Source: Coriobacteriaceae bacterium | GTDB taxonomy: Bacteria > Actinomycetota > Coriobacteriia > Coriobacteriales > UMGS124 | DNA length: 64,000 nucleotides | Direction of reading: 5' to 3' | Assembly (NCBI GenBank): GCA_019421015.1 | Contig: JAHZGC010000005.1 | Location: 1 to 64,000, forward strand | Shown: positions 18,565 through 27,795 of the stretch, one piece after another | Layout of the letters: each line of letters starts with the position of its first letter | How positions within the stretch are numbered: the first letter of the stretch is position 1 | Program-made: the position numbers and the translations under genes | Notes under the pieces: generated by a model | Databases searched by the model: none | Told to the model about the DNA's origin: nothing | The model's input: the letters and a program-made list of their open reading frames with translations, nothing else

Positions 18565-19243
18565 GATTCTTATCCTTGAGGACGACCAGAACATCTGCGA
18601 GATCCTGCAGTTCTACCTGCGGCAGAAGCCCGAGTACGAGCTGCACTTCGCCCGGAGCGCCGAAGAGGCGTTTGACCTGGTTGACCAGCACGCGTTTGAC
18701 ATCATGCTGCTCGACATCATGCTTCCGGGCATCAACGGCATCGAGTTCTGCCGCGCCGTGCGCTCGCGCACCGACTGCCCCATCATCTTTACGAGCTGCC
18801 TCAACGACGGGTCCACCATCATCGAGGCCCTGGAGACCGGAGGCGACGACTACCTGGTCAAACCCTTCGAACCCTCCGTGCTGATCGCCCACATCGAGGC
18901 CAAGCTCCGCCGGCCCGGCACCAACCGCGACCACGGCGGAGAGGTGCTCAGGGTCGACGGGCTCGAACTGGACCGCAGGTTGCAGTCGGTAACAAAAAAC
19001 GGGAAGCCGGTGCAGCTCTCGCAGACCGAGTACAACCTGCTGGCCTTCTTTATGGAACACCGAGGCGTCTACATCTCGTTTGACGACGCCTTTCGCGCCA
19101 TCTGGAACGCACCGAGCCTGGGCAACTACCGGGCCCTCTTCGTGCACATCAGCAACCTGCGAAAAAAGATCGAGGACGATCCCGCCTCCCCCACCCTGCT
19201 CAAGACCTGCCGTCGGACGGGGTACGTGTTCGGGGGCGAATGA
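18557..19243 (+). CDS. OmpR/PhoB-family response regulator
   Basis: 228 residues. The receiver domain has the acidic pair LEDD, the phospho-acceptor Asp53 in MLLDIMLPGINGIEF, and Lys in YLVKPFEP. The C-terminal winged helix (VQLSQTEYNLLAFFMEHRG, then ALFVHISNLRKKIED and TCRRTGYVF) is typical of OmpR regulators. The start is the ATG of MARILILEDD with a ggagg site inside the kinase gene. The pair is divergent from flavoprotein 4, so its probable output is control of that reductase. Confidence 0.92.
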   Translation: MARILILEDDQNICEILQFYLRQKPEYELHFARSAEEAFDLVDQHAFDIMLLDIMLPGINGIEFCRAVRSRTDCPIIFTSCLNDGSTIIEALETGGDDYLVKPFEPSVLIAHIEAKLRRPGTNRDHGGEVLRVDGLELDRRLQSVTKNGKPVQLSQTEYNLLAFFMEHRGVYISFDDAFRAIWNAPSLGNYRALFVHISNLRKKIEDDPASPTLLKTCRRTGYVFGGE

Positions 19244-19282
19244 GAGACCGGGTTGGGGCGGTAAGGGCCTCGCGCACGGCAC

Positions 19283-19330
19283 CGGTTCCGGCCCCGGTTT
19301 CGACCTCGGTTTCGGCCTCGGTTCGGGCCT
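19283..19330. repeat. Four tandem 12-bp repeats
   Basis: CGGTTCCGGCCC, CGGTTTCGACCT, CGGTTTCGGCCT and CGGTTCGGGCCT follow one another without gaps between the response regulator and the FtsH-like gene. Each contains the dyad-like CGG...CC. No reading frame is associated with them. Confidence 0.75.
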
Positions 19331-19396
19331 CGCACACCGGCGGTTCACGCCGAGGGGCTATCCTATGGGCGCAGCATCGCCAAACGAGGAGTCCCC

Positions 19397-20617
19397 ATGC
19401 CCGAACGCCCTGCCATTCGCGCCCGCCGGCCCGTGCGCCTGAACCGCCGACAGCTTGTCGTTATTGCCTTCGCAATCGTTGCGCTCGCCCTGCTTGCCGC
19501 CGCGCTGCTGTGGCCCGAGGACCGCGGGACCTACATGCCCTATGCCGACTTTGCCCGCGACCTCGAGTCCGGCCAGATCGAGCAGGCGGTCATCGCCGCA
19601 GACGGCGTGCGCTTCTTGCTGCACGACGACCCGACCGCCTACTACACCGACAACCCCGCCGCCCCCGACCTGCAGGAGCGCCTGCTGCTATCCGGAGCCC
19701 AGGTAACAAACGACGCCGGAGCGCAGGGGGTGCTCGACTTCACGCTCGACCTCTTCTTTTACGGCATGTTTTTTGGGACGTTTGCCGTCATTGCCTACAA
19801 GCTGGCCAGCTACAGCCGCAACACCTTTAAGGTCGTGCGCCATACGGGCGTGAGCTTTGACGACATCGCCGGCATGGAGCAGCCCAAACGCGAGCTCTCG
19901 CGCCTGGTGGACGTGCTCAAGGACCCGCAGCGCTACGCCAGGCAGGGCATTCGCCCCGTGAAGGGCGTGGTGCTCGAGGGGCCTCCCGGCAACGGCAAGA
20001 CGCTCTTCGCCCGGGCGCTGGCTACCGAGGCCGGCGTGGACTTTATCGCCACCAAGGGTGCCGACTTTCAGAGCGCCCTTATGTCGCTCGGGTCGCGCAA
20101 GATCCGCACCCTCTTCCGCAAGGCGGCGCGCCACCAGCCCTGCATCGTGTTCATCGACGAGTTCGACTCTATCGGAGAGCGCCGCAACTACGCCGGCACC
20201 GGTGTGGACAAGGAGAACAACCGCATCATCACCGCCATGCTGAACGAGATGGACGGTTTTGAGACCGGCCAGCGCGTGCTCGTGGTGGCGGCCACCAACT
20301 CCTACCGCTCGCTCGACCCGGCGCTGATCCGCCCGGGACGCTTTGACCTCAAGTTCACGGTGGGCAACCCCGACGCCGCGACCCGCGCCGAGCTGGTGCG
20401 CATCTACACCGAGCGGGCCGGCCGCACGCTGGCCCCCGAGCTCTCGGCCGACCGGCTGGCCAACGCCTTCGAGGGTCTCTCCTGCGCGGCGATCGAGACC
20501 GTGCTCAACGGTGCGGCCACCGAGGCACTGCTCGGCGGGGGTGGCCCCATCGGCGCGGCGCAGATACGCGAGGCCGCGGAGAAGACCGACGTGCGGCTGA
20601 AGGCGGGGGTGCTGTGA
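19397..20617 (+). CDS. FtsH-like membrane AAA+ ATPase lacking the protease domain
   Basis: 406 residues. Two membrane helices (QLVVIAFAIVALALLAAALL near residue 18; DLFFYGMFFGTFAVIAYKLA near 120) bracket a small external domain that begins YADFARDLESGQIEQAVI, as in FtsH. The AAA+ core follows: VSFDDIAGMEQPKREL, Walker A GPPGNGKTLFARAL (about 194), Walker B IVFIDEFDSIGERR, second region of homology NRIITAMLNEMDGF and the RPGRFD arginine finger. The protein ends right after the ATPase lid; there is no HEXXH M41 peptidase. It may unfold or remodel membrane proteins rather than degrade them. Its TGA overlaps the ATG of the LuxR gene (TGATG), so the two are probably co-translated. Confidence 0.85.
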   Translation: MPERPAIRARRPVRLNRRQLVVIAFAIVALALLAAALLWPEDRGTYMPYADFARDLESGQIEQAVIAADGVRFLLHDDPTAYYTDNPAAPDLQERLLLSGAQVTNDAGAQGVLDFTLDLFFYGMFFGTFAVIAYKLASYSRNTFKVVRHTGVSFDDIAGMEQPKRELSRLVDVLKDPQRYARQGIRPVKGVVLEGPPGNGKTLFARALATEAGVDFIATKGADFQSALMSLGSRKIRTLFRKAARHQPCIVFIDEFDSIGERRNYAGTGVDKENNRIITAMLNEMDGFETGQRVLVVAATNSYRSLDPALIRPGRFDLKFTVGNPDAATRAELVRIYTERAGRTLAPELSADRLANAFEGLSCAAIETVLNGAATEALLGGGGPIGAAQIREAAEKTDVRLKAGVL

Positions 20618-22101
20618 TGACCGTTCAGAAGAGCCCCCGGCCCTTTGCCTTTAGGCCTGAATACCTCGGCTTTGCCGCGCTGACGGCCACGTTGCCGATC
20701 TACGAGCCCGCACTGCACTCCTTTCACACCATCGCCCCACAGACCTTTGACCAGGCAGTTCTTCCCTACTCCCAAGCCGCGCTGGCCGGGGCGCTTTTAA
20801 CAGCCGCCGCGCTCGTGGTTCTGGGATGGCGATCCGTCCGATCCAACGAAGGCGAGAAACCCCGCGGTCGGCGGGTCCCCTCCCTGGCCGCCCGCGCAAT
20901 CATGGCCGCGTGCGCGATCGCAGGCGCCGCTGGACTATGCCTATTGGCCGGTCCGGGGCTCCCGCTGCCGCTCGCACTGGCCCTCGGAGCCGCAGGCGGC
21001 GTTGGCTCGGCGTTGCTGCTCGTGAGCTGGGGGCACATCCTATGCACGGGAGACACCCGCACAGTCTTGGCGCACCTTGCCGCGGCAGGCGTGCTGGGAG
21101 CGTTTCTGATGAACGCCGTCGGTACGCTGCCCTATCCCCTAGCCTGCGGGCTCTTTGGATGCTTTGAGCTGGTGGCCCTGGCCCTTGCATGGGTAGCTCC
21201 AGGGGCGGGCCCGGAAGACGCGGCCGGAGATACCGCCGCTTCGAAAGCCCAGCCCCCAATGCCCAACTGGCCGACCGGCATCCTCGAACCCCTCGGGGGC
21301 ATCGCCCTGTTCGGCCTCGCGTTCCCCATGTTGGGCAACCATACGGTGCACTACTTTTACCTGAGTTTTTTGGTCGGGTCCATCGTCGCCGGAATCGCGG
21401 TGGTGCCGCTGGTACTCGCACGAACCCGCCGACTCTCGTCTACCCTGCTCCAAAACGCCGTGCTGCCGTTGGTTGGCTTTGCAGCCGTAGCGTTCTCGGT
21501 GGCGTCCCCGCAAAGCACCCTCGCCCGCGGGGCGTTCATGGTGTTCTTCTCATTTGCAATCATCCTGCTGCTGGGAGAGCTCGTGGAGCGCGCTCGCTCC
21601 AAAAGCCATGAAACCACCCTGGTCTTCTCTGCTGCTGTGGGGATTTACGCCCTGGCTTCGTTGGCGGGATCCGCCCTTTCGCTCACCATGGAGCCCGGCC
21701 CCTGCAGCACGACGTTCACAGTGCTCGTGCTGCTCTACCTGGCCTGCATCGCCGTGCGTCCCACGCTCATGGGCCGACAGGAGGGAGCTTCGGTCACCCG
21801 GGCCGGAGGCGGAACCAACGCCGGTGCCGCACCCTCATCGGCTGCAATCGCGCTGGGCCCGCGGGAACTCTCCGAACTTGCCGAGCGTTACCGCCTGACC
21901 GAGCGGGAAGCCGAGATCCTGCGTATGCTAACCGACGGTGCCACTTCGGGCGAGATCGCGGAGGCGCTGGTCATCTCGAGCAGCACGGCCCGCGGCCACG
22001 CCCACAAGATCTACCAGAAGCTGGGAGTCTCCACCAAAGAGGAGTTGCTGGATTTTTTGACAACCGAGTGCGATATGGGCACCCGTTTAAATCAATCTTA
22101 A
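20617..22101 (+). CDS. LuxR-family regulator with N-terminal membrane domain, coupled to the AAA+ ATPase
   Basis: 494 residues from the ATG overlapping the ATPase stop (a GTG one codon earlier is also possible). The N-terminal 410 residues hold about twelve hydrophobic segments. The C-terminal HTH is YRLTEREAEILRMLTDGATS with STARGHAHKIYQKLGVSTKE. Coupling to an FtsH-like ATPase suggests that the ATPase acts on this membrane regulator. The nearest reductase gene, flavoprotein 5 (22636-24516), is convergent and is the likely target. Confidence 0.84.
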   Translation: MTVQKSPRPFAFRPEYLGFAALTATLPIYEPALHSFHTIAPQTFDQAVLPYSQAALAGALLTAAALVVLGWRSVRSNEGEKPRGRRVPSLAARAIMAACAIAGAAGLCLLAGPGLPLPLALALGAAGGVGSALLLVSWGHILCTGDTRTVLAHLAAAGVLGAFLMNAVGTLPYPLACGLFGCFELVALALAWVAPGAGPEDAAGDTAASKAQPPMPNWPTGILEPLGGIALFGLAFPMLGNHTVHYFYLSFLVGSIVAGIAVVPLVLARTRRLSSTLLQNAVLPLVGFAAVAFSVASPQSTLARGAFMVFFSFAIILLLGELVERARSKSHETTLVFSAAVGIYALASLAGSALSLTMEPGPCSTTFTVLVLLYLACIAVRPTLMGRQEGASVTRAGGGTNAGAAPSSAAIALGPRELSELAERYRLTEREAEILRMLTDGATSGEIAEALVISSSTARGHAHKIYQKLGVSTKEELLDFLTTECDMGTRLNQS

Positions 22102-22635
22102 ATATATGGCTTTTATCCTGGCATGATACAGCCGCAATAGCGGGGTTCGTCTACCATTTCACATTTGATTGATTACGATACGTCCATCGACATTCAGCCG
22201 CTCGCCAACAAACACGCAGGTAGATGCCCTGCTCTTGTAGCAGATGTCTCTCATCGCGGTGCAAGTTGTTGCCATATATCAAAAACAATAAATATACGGA
22301 GCAAAACATGGTACACGAACCCCGTTTATGCGGCTGCATCTCCCCCAAAGAAGATGATTATATTAAATATTGATATATTTCTCACACCAGCCTCGTCTGC
22401 GGCACCAGTCCGGGCTCCAACACCGCATCCGTTCCATCCGCGCTGGCGCCTCGGCGCGCAACCGGCCGCCCCCAACCCCGCCCGGCAACGCGCAAACTCC
22501 GCATCAAACGCGCGGCACAGTAAACCCCCAGGTCTCGGGCCCATCCGGCTGCATCGCAGCAATCGAATCCCGAAACCCGGGGGTTTCTCAACTGTAGGGT
22601 TTCTCCCCTATCCGCAGGGTCGCCCGACCCGCTTC
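22102..22635. other. AT-rich intergenic region with an inverted repeat
   Basis: 534 bases between convergent genes, unusually AT-rich from 22080 to 22385 with no protein-like frame. At 22522-22539 AAACCCCCAGGTCTCGGG is inverted at 22569-22586 (16 of 18 positions), followed by a second GGGTTTCTC copy. On the minus strand the dyad could end the flavoprotein 5 transcript. A long plus-strand frame here merely runs antisense through flavoprotein 5. Confidence 0.5.
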
Positions 22636-24516
22636 CTACGCGATCTCCTGGCCGGTGAGCTCCTTGCCGAGCACGCGACCCAGGGTGATGGCGCTGCCAA
22701 CGTTTTTGCCGGCAAAGGGGTTGGGGTTGCTGAAACCGAAGAGCCCGCCGAGGCAGCGGCCCACGGCGTAGAGGCCGGGAATCGGGTCGCCGTTGGCGTC
22801 AAGGACGTTCATGGAGTCATCGGCCTCCAGGCCGCCCATGGTACCCAGGCCCACCTTGAGCCACTTGTTGTTCTGGGTCTTGGAGGCATAGAACGGCGGT
22901 ACCTCGATCGGGATCATGAGCTCGGCGTCCTTGCCGTAGTCGGAGTCGACGGCGGCATGGCAGAGCTCATTGTAGCGGGCGATGGCGTCAAGGGCGCTTT
23001 GGAGCGCGTCGCCCTCGTAGCCGAGCATGCCCAGCAGCCCCTCGAGGGTGTCGGAGGCCCAGACCTTCTCGTGGTCGCGCTCGGCGATGGTCATCTTGCG
23101 GCACTCGGAGCCCTCGGGATTGTCAATCTCGACGGCAGCCATGTCGTCCTGCAGCTCGTAGAAGTAATCGGGTCGGCCAAAGTTGGGCGAGCCATGGTCG
23201 GTGGCGGAGTTCTTGACGCTCTCGGCCCAGTTGGCGTCGGTGATGGCGGCGATGATGCCCTTGGGCTGGCGCAGGATCACGGGCATGTTCTGCTGCACGC
23301 TGGCCTCGTTCATGAAGCGCTTGCCGGCGGCGTTGAGCCACAGCATGCCGCACACGCCCCAGGGGCCGCCCGCACCGGCGCCGTTCTGGTTGCAGGCGCG
23401 CGGCGCGGCCTCCATAAAGCCGCCGGCCCAGCAGCCCATCTTGATGCCGTCACCCATGCCGCCCGACATGCCGGTCACGTCCTCGGGGCTCTTGCCGGCG
23501 CGCATGGCCCACTCCACGAGCTCGCCCTGCAGGGCCCACACCATATCGGGGTTGCTGCCGTAGTCGCCGGCAGCCAGGACCACGGCGTCGCTCGCGTTGT
23601 ACTTGACGTAGGAGCCGTCGGCGCGCTCGGCGATGGCGCCGGTCACGCGGCCGGTCTCGTCCTGGGTCAGCACCACGCCGCGCTCCTCGAAGTGATAGGT
23701 GGCGCCGAGCTCCTGGCTCTTAAGGATCGTGAACTGCACCACCTCGTCGAGGCGCGAGAAGGCGCCGGGGATCGGGATCACGTCGGGGTCGACGTCGTGG
23801 CGGATGTGGCCCATGAACATCGCAGTGCCCGGCCAGCTGCGGTAGCCGCCGCGGCACATGGGGTACTCCACGTCGCCGTCGAGCGCGATGCCGGGGACCT
23901 GGCAGATGCACTCGCCGGGATCGAGCGGGCTTACCTCGGGGTTGTCGGTGGTGGGCATGAGCTTGATGCGCTCGTCGGGCCACTGCACGAGGCCCATGAG
24001 GTGGTCCACGGCCTCACCGGAGTTGGCCACGTACTTGCGCACGAGCTCCTGGCGCACGCGGCCGCCCGAGCGGATACAGAACTCCTCGACGATCTCGCCC
24101 ACGTCGTAGGGGCCGAAGCCCTGGTCGATGAGCCACTGGGAGTTGCAGTGGCCGATGTCCTCGCCCTTGACCTTGCGCACGTCCTCGGCCACCTGCTCGA
24201 TGACGTCGACCTTGGCGCCGCCCTCGGCCGCGGCGCAGGCGCACTGGATGCCCGCGTGGCCGGCGCCGATCACGAGGATCTGGGTGTCGACGGTCTCGGC
24301 GATCTGGTCGTCGGCGATGACGGGCTTCTCGCCCAGCCAGTCGGTGGTGCACACGTAACCCGGGGTGGCCTCGCCGGTCACGACGGGGGTCTCGAGGGCA
24401 GACGCGGCTTCGCCGGCCTGAGCGGCTGCGGGAGCGGCAACGGCAGCCACGGTAGTGGCGACCGCAGCGCCGGTCACGAACGTGCGACGGTCGATTGAGT
24501 GGGAGCTTACGGACAT
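22636..24516 (-). CDS. Tat-exported FAD-dependent reductase, flavoprotein 5
   Basis: 626 residues from the ATG of MSVSSHSIDRRTFVTGAAV, with an aaggaggt site; the frame runs further upstream but lacks protein character. There is no FMN domain. The FAD motif QILVIGAGHAGIQCACAAA has the usual spacing; GGMGDGIKMGCWAGG and IPGLYAVGRCLGG follow. Cys residues are frequent (CACAAAEGG, GECICQVPG, YPMCRGGYRSW, RACNQNG), as in flavoprotein 3, its closest look-alike here (both share the PVIADDQIAETV / AIADDQIVETI segment before the FAD motif). The family context predicts an exported reductase; substrate unknown. Confidence 0.85.
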   Translation of the reverse strand: MSVSSHSIDRRTFVTGAAVATTVAAVAAPAAAQAGEAASALETPVVTGEATPGYVCTTDWLGEKPVIADDQIAETVDTQILVIGAGHAGIQCACAAAEGGAKVDVIEQVAEDVRKVKGEDIGHCNSQWLIDQGFGPYDVGEIVEEFCIRSGGRVRQELVRKYVANSGEAVDHLMGLVQWPDERIKLMPTTDNPEVSPLDPGECICQVPGIALDGDVEYPMCRGGYRSWPGTAMFMGHIRHDVDPDVIPIPGAFSRLDEVVQFTILKSQELGATYHFEERGVVLTQDETGRVTGAIAERADGSYVKYNASDAVVLAAGDYGSNPDMVWALQGELVEWAMRAGKSPEDVTGMSGGMGDGIKMGCWAGGFMEAAPRACNQNGAGAGGPWGVCGMLWLNAAGKRFMNEASVQQNMPVILRQPKGIIAAITDANWAESVKNSATDHGSPNFGRPDYFYELQDDMAAVEIDNPEGSECRKMTIAERDHEKVWASDTLEGLLGMLGYEGDALQSALDAIARYNELCHAAVDSDYGKDAELMIPIEVPPFYASKTQNNKWLKVGLGTMGGLEADDSMNVLDANGDPIPGLYAVGRCLGGLFGFSNPNPFAGKNVGSAITLGRVLGKELTGQEIA

Positions 24517-24770
24517 GGGGAACCTCCTTGTGATATGGGAACCGGGCCGGGCCAACCCGCGGCGGGCGGCCCGTGCTGGCTCACACCATGGGGCACAACA
24601 GGGCCGCTTGCCCATAAACAGAGGCGTTGGTTTGGAGATAAACGCGGTGTTTGCGCTGGTAGGAAGGGATGTTTGGGAAGTGTTTGGGGAGAAGAGAAAG
24701 ATGTAGGAGCAACGCTGGCAAATTAGGTGGGCCCCCAGAGAAGAAGCCCCTCCCCCGATGGAAGACAAGG

Positions 24771-24878
24771 CCAGACAAACCTACTTTGTTTGGCACTGCA
24801 AAATAAGCCCATCTACCTGCGATTTTCTACTGTTCTCGCAGGTAGATGGCTTGGCAAATAAAGTAGCTTTATTTGGCA
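24771..24878. repeat. 108-bp nested inverted repeat (cruciform-like)
   Basis: Inner perfect arms CCATCTACCTGCGA (24809-24822) and TCGCAGGTAGATGG (24836-24849) lie inside outer related units: CCAGACAAACC-TACTTTGTTTGGCA (24771-24795) and TTGGCAAATAAAG-TAGCTTTATTTGGCA (24851-24878). It lies about 255 bases upstream of the flavoprotein 5 start, between that gene and the Rpn-like fragment. The rest of the 403-base gap shows no coding potential. Confidence 0.65.
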
Positions 24879-24919
24879 GAGATCCTTGCTGCGCGTTTTC
24901 CTGCGGAGAGCCGGCACCT

Positions 24920-25273
24920 CTAAGCCGGAATCACGTCCATGGAGGCGGCGATGGCGCGGACCTCAGCCTCGTCGGTACCGGCGATCTCCGCGATTTCTTT
25001 GTCGGAGTAGCCGCCGCGTTGGAGCAGGCGACGCACAGTATCGCGAATCGCCATGGCCATGCCCTTCTCCATGCCCTTTTCCATACCGAAAGCAGTGCCT
25101 TCGGCTACGGCTTCCATGCGGGCCTTGGCGATAGCCTCGTCGATCTCGGGCTTCATGACCTCGTATATCGTCTTGCCCATCTCGTCCTCTCGCAAGAGAT
25201 TCAGCAGGGCCATAGGCCCCAACTCCTGAAGCCCAGCAAAACGGATACGGCGGAGCATCTTCTCCATGAACAT
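24920..25273 (-). pseudogene. C-terminal fragment of an Rpn-type PD-(D/E)XK nuclease/transposase protein
   Basis: 117 codons that look like only the tail of a roughly 300-residue Rpn family protein: a short helical part, then AKARMEAVAEGTAFGMEKGM with internal GMEKGMEKGM repetition, then the C-terminal LLQRGGYSDKEIAEIAGTDE helix typical of these proteins. The catalytic nuclease domain is absent upstream, where array B begins instead. Probably a relic; a functional small protein cannot be excluded. Confidence 0.5.
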
Positions 25274-25337
25274 TAAAACTTGTAGACTGACATATATAAA
25301 ATGAAAGAGCCCTCCGGAGAGGACTCCTCCTGCATGT

Positions 25338-25503
25338 CAAAACACATCCGCCGTGTACGCCCGCCTTGCCAAAATACCCCCGCCGTGCACGTTTTTCCTA
25401 ACGGAATCGTGCACAACGGGGGCTTTTTGCCAGACGGAGCGTACACAGCGGGCTCATTTTGGCGCGCCTGCCCACCTCGTACACAGCAGGGTCATTTTGG
25501 CGC
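25338..25503. repeat. Head-to-head array of five 24-bp imperfect units (array B)
   Basis: Two units face left (25338-25361, 25370-25393) and three face right (25410-25433, 25442-25465, 25480-25503). Right-facing consensus: CGT[A/G]CACA[G/A]C-[G/A]GGNNC-[A/T]TTTT[G]GC. Intervals are 32, 40, 32 and 38. The last two units differ at only two of 24 positions. It fills the space between the S9 peptidase 3' end and the Rpn-like fragment. Confidence 0.72.
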
Positions 25504-25542
25504 GCCCATCCCTGGCGCGCCCGCCCGCCGCGGTCTTCTCCC

Positions 25543-27645
25543 CTACTCCTCGCGTAGGGCCGGCTCGCCGGACGGGTCGTCCTTGAGCCACTGGCCGTAC
25601 CAGTTGGAGATCTCGACCAGGCGACGCACGCGGCCCTGGGGCTTGCCGCCGCGACTGAGCTCGTGGTTCTCTCCCTTAAAGACCACGAGGCGTGCGGGAA
25701 CGCCGTGGATCTTGAGGGCCGTGAACATCTGCATGCCCTGCTCAAGCGGGCAGCGGTAGTCGCAGTCGGAGTGCAGGAAGAGCGTGGGGGTTTTCACCTG
25801 GTCGGCGTACTTGAGGGGTGACTGGTCCCACATGGCGTCGACGTTGGGCACGCCGTCGGTGCTGCCCCAGGGCCAGCCGAGAGTCTGGTCGTCGGCGAAG
25901 TAGTAGCCGATGTCGGCCACACCGAACATGCTCACCCAGTTGCTGATGGAACGCTGGGAGTTGCAGCAACGGAAGCGGTCGGTATGGCCGATGATCCAGT
26001 TGGTCATGAAGCCGCCGTAGCTGCCGCCCATCTCGGCCAGGCGGTCGGCGTCGATGTCGGGGTAGCGCTCGAGCACCTGGTCGGTGAATTCCATGAGATC
26101 CTCGAAGTCCTTGCCACCGTAGCCGCCAAAGATGCTGGCAGCGTACTCGATGCCGTGGGCACCGGAACCGTGGGGGTTGGTGTAGAACACGAAGTAGCCC
26201 AGGCCGCTCAGGTACTGGATCTCGTGGATCAGGAGGTTGCCCATGCAGCACTTGGGACCGCCGTGGACCCACAGGATGCCGGGGTACTTCTTGCCGGGCT
26301 CGTAGTTGGCCGGCTTGACCACGTAGCCGGTGAGGGTGGCTCCGTTGCTCTCGAAGTCGAAGGCCTCGGGCTCGGTCACAACGGCGTCGGCGAGCACGGC
26401 CGAGAAGTCGGTGAGCCTGGTCTCGGGGGCGTCACCCTGCTTGCAGTAGATCTCGGGCAGCAGGTTGGGACGCATGGCCACATAGTAGAGCGTCTTGGCG
26501 TCGAGGGTGTCAAAGGAGTCGATGGAGCCCTCCCCGCCCGCAAGGCAGGCCACGTTGCCCTCGGCGTCGATAGCCGAGAGGGGCGCGGTGTCGCGGTCGG
26601 CATGCAGGTAGAGCAGCCGTCCGTCGACCACGTGGTCCACCTGGCCGCCGCCCTGGCGAGCATCGGTCACCAGGTGATTGTAGAAGTCGGTGTCAAAGTC
26701 CTCGTGGGAGATGCGGCGGAAGTCGCTGCCGTCGATACCCATGAGGTAGACCTGGGGGTCGGTGTTGATGCCGTGCTCCTTGGGGTTGGCGCCGAGCATG
26801 ATGAGGGTCCGCTCGTCGAGCAGGCGCACCAGGCCGAACGAAAGCCCCTCGATGCCGAGCAGCTCCTCTGCACCGGTTGCCACGTCGATGCGCGCGATGC
26901 GGTTGGTGCGGCCCATCATGTTCTCAAAGGCGTTCGAGACCAGGTAGACGCTCGCGCCGTCGGCCGAGAGGTCGTAGGAGTCGGCCGACTCGTTAGCCGC
27001 GGTGATGCGGCGGACATCGGCCGTGCCGATTGCCGCGCCAGCAGCGTCGCGCTCGCCCGGGTCGACCACGTAGAGCCCCCAGCGCTGGCCGGCCATGTAG
27101 GTGCCGCCGTTCTCCCAGAAGGGGATCTCCTCAGCGGCGGCGTAGGGGGAGGCGGCGTCGTACAGCTCGCGGGCACGGACCAGTAGCTTGCCCTCGGACA
27201 GCGGTCGCCAGTCGAGCACCGTCAGTGGCACGTGGGCGTAGAGCACAGCCTCACCGCCGTCGAGGGGCAGGCGGAACAGATCGGTGCCGGTATCAGGCTC
27301 ATCGGCCATCTGAGCTGGGGTTTTCTCGGCTACATAGGCGGCCACCTGAGCTTGGGTGGCGTCTTCGGGAAGCGGGGCCGCCTTGGGAGCGTCCGCCTTG
27401 GCGCGGCCCGACACAAAGAGTACGCTACCATCGGCCATCAGGTCGAAGCGGCCCTCCTTGCCCGTGCCAGTGAGGCGGCGCTGGGCACCGGTGGCCAGGT
27501 CAAGGGTCCACAGGTCGTTGTTGTAGCGGTTTTGGACCAGGTCGGGCTCGATAACCGAGTAGACCAGGCGGCTGGCGTCCTTGGTCACTCGGACGCTGTT
27601 CACGTAGCGGTAGCGCGCAAAGTCGTCGATGCGTACGGGCTGCAT
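25543..27645 (-). CDS. S9-family serine peptidase (prolyl oligopeptidase / acylaminoacyl-peptidase type)
   Basis: 700 residues from the ATG of MQPVRIDDFARYRYVNSV, preceded by aaggaggt. An N-terminal beta-propeller (about residues 1-430, with repeats such as LWTLDLATGAQRRLTG) precedes an alpha/beta hydrolase domain. The nucleophile is the Ser in MGGSYGGFMTNW, the Asp lies in HSDCDYRCPLEQG, and the His lies in KGENHELSRGG. The oxyanion region is WVHGGPKCCMGN. No signal peptide is seen, so it is cytoplasmic and likely trims small peptides. No obvious operon partner. Confidence 0.92.
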   Translation of the reverse strand: MQPVRIDDFARYRYVNSVRVTKDASRLVYSVIEPDLVQNRYNNDLWTLDLATGAQRRLTGTGKEGRFDLMADGSVLFVSGRAKADAPKAAPLPEDATQAQVAAYVAEKTPAQMADEPDTGTDLFRLPLDGGEAVLYAHVPLTVLDWRPLSEGKLLVRARELYDAASPYAAAEEIPFWENGGTYMAGQRWGLYVVDPGERDAAGAAIGTADVRRITAANESADSYDLSADGASVYLVSNAFENMMGRTNRIARIDVATGAEELLGIEGLSFGLVRLLDERTLIMLGANPKEHGINTDPQVYLMGIDGSDFRRISHEDFDTDFYNHLVTDARQGGGQVDHVVDGRLLYLHADRDTAPLSAIDAEGNVACLAGGEGSIDSFDTLDAKTLYYVAMRPNLLPEIYCKQGDAPETRLTDFSAVLADAVVTEPEAFDFESNGATLTGYVVKPANYEPGKKYPGILWVHGGPKCCMGNLLIHEIQYLSGLGYFVFYTNPHGSGAHGIEYAASIFGGYGGKDFEDLMEFTDQVLERYPDIDADRLAEMGGSYGGFMTNWIIGHTDRFRCCNSQRSISNWVSMFGVADIGYYFADDQTLGWPWGSTDGVPNVDAMWDQSPLKYADQVKTPTLFLHSDCDYRCPLEQGMQMFTALKIHGVPARLVVFKGENHELSRGGKPQGRVRRLVEISNWYGQWLKDDPSGEPALREE

Positions 27646-27795
27646 GGGCGGGGACCTCCTTAGGGGACGGGTCGATTGACTGCCGCCTATGGTACCCCCG
27701 CGGTGCCTAGGCACGGCAAGGAGCGCGGCCGCAAGGGTCCAACAGCGGAGAAAAACCTGGCAGAGGGGTTGGGGCGCGTGCATGCGACGGGGGCG

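Noticed and set aside
22165..24498. 777-codon plus-strand open frame
   Set aside because: It is antisense to flavoprotein 5. Its Gly/Ala/Val/His/Leu-rich text is the usual shadow of a GC-rich gene on the other strand.
24920..25273. Active transposase gene
   Set aside because: Only the C-terminal tail of an Rpn-type protein is present; the catalytic domain is missing.
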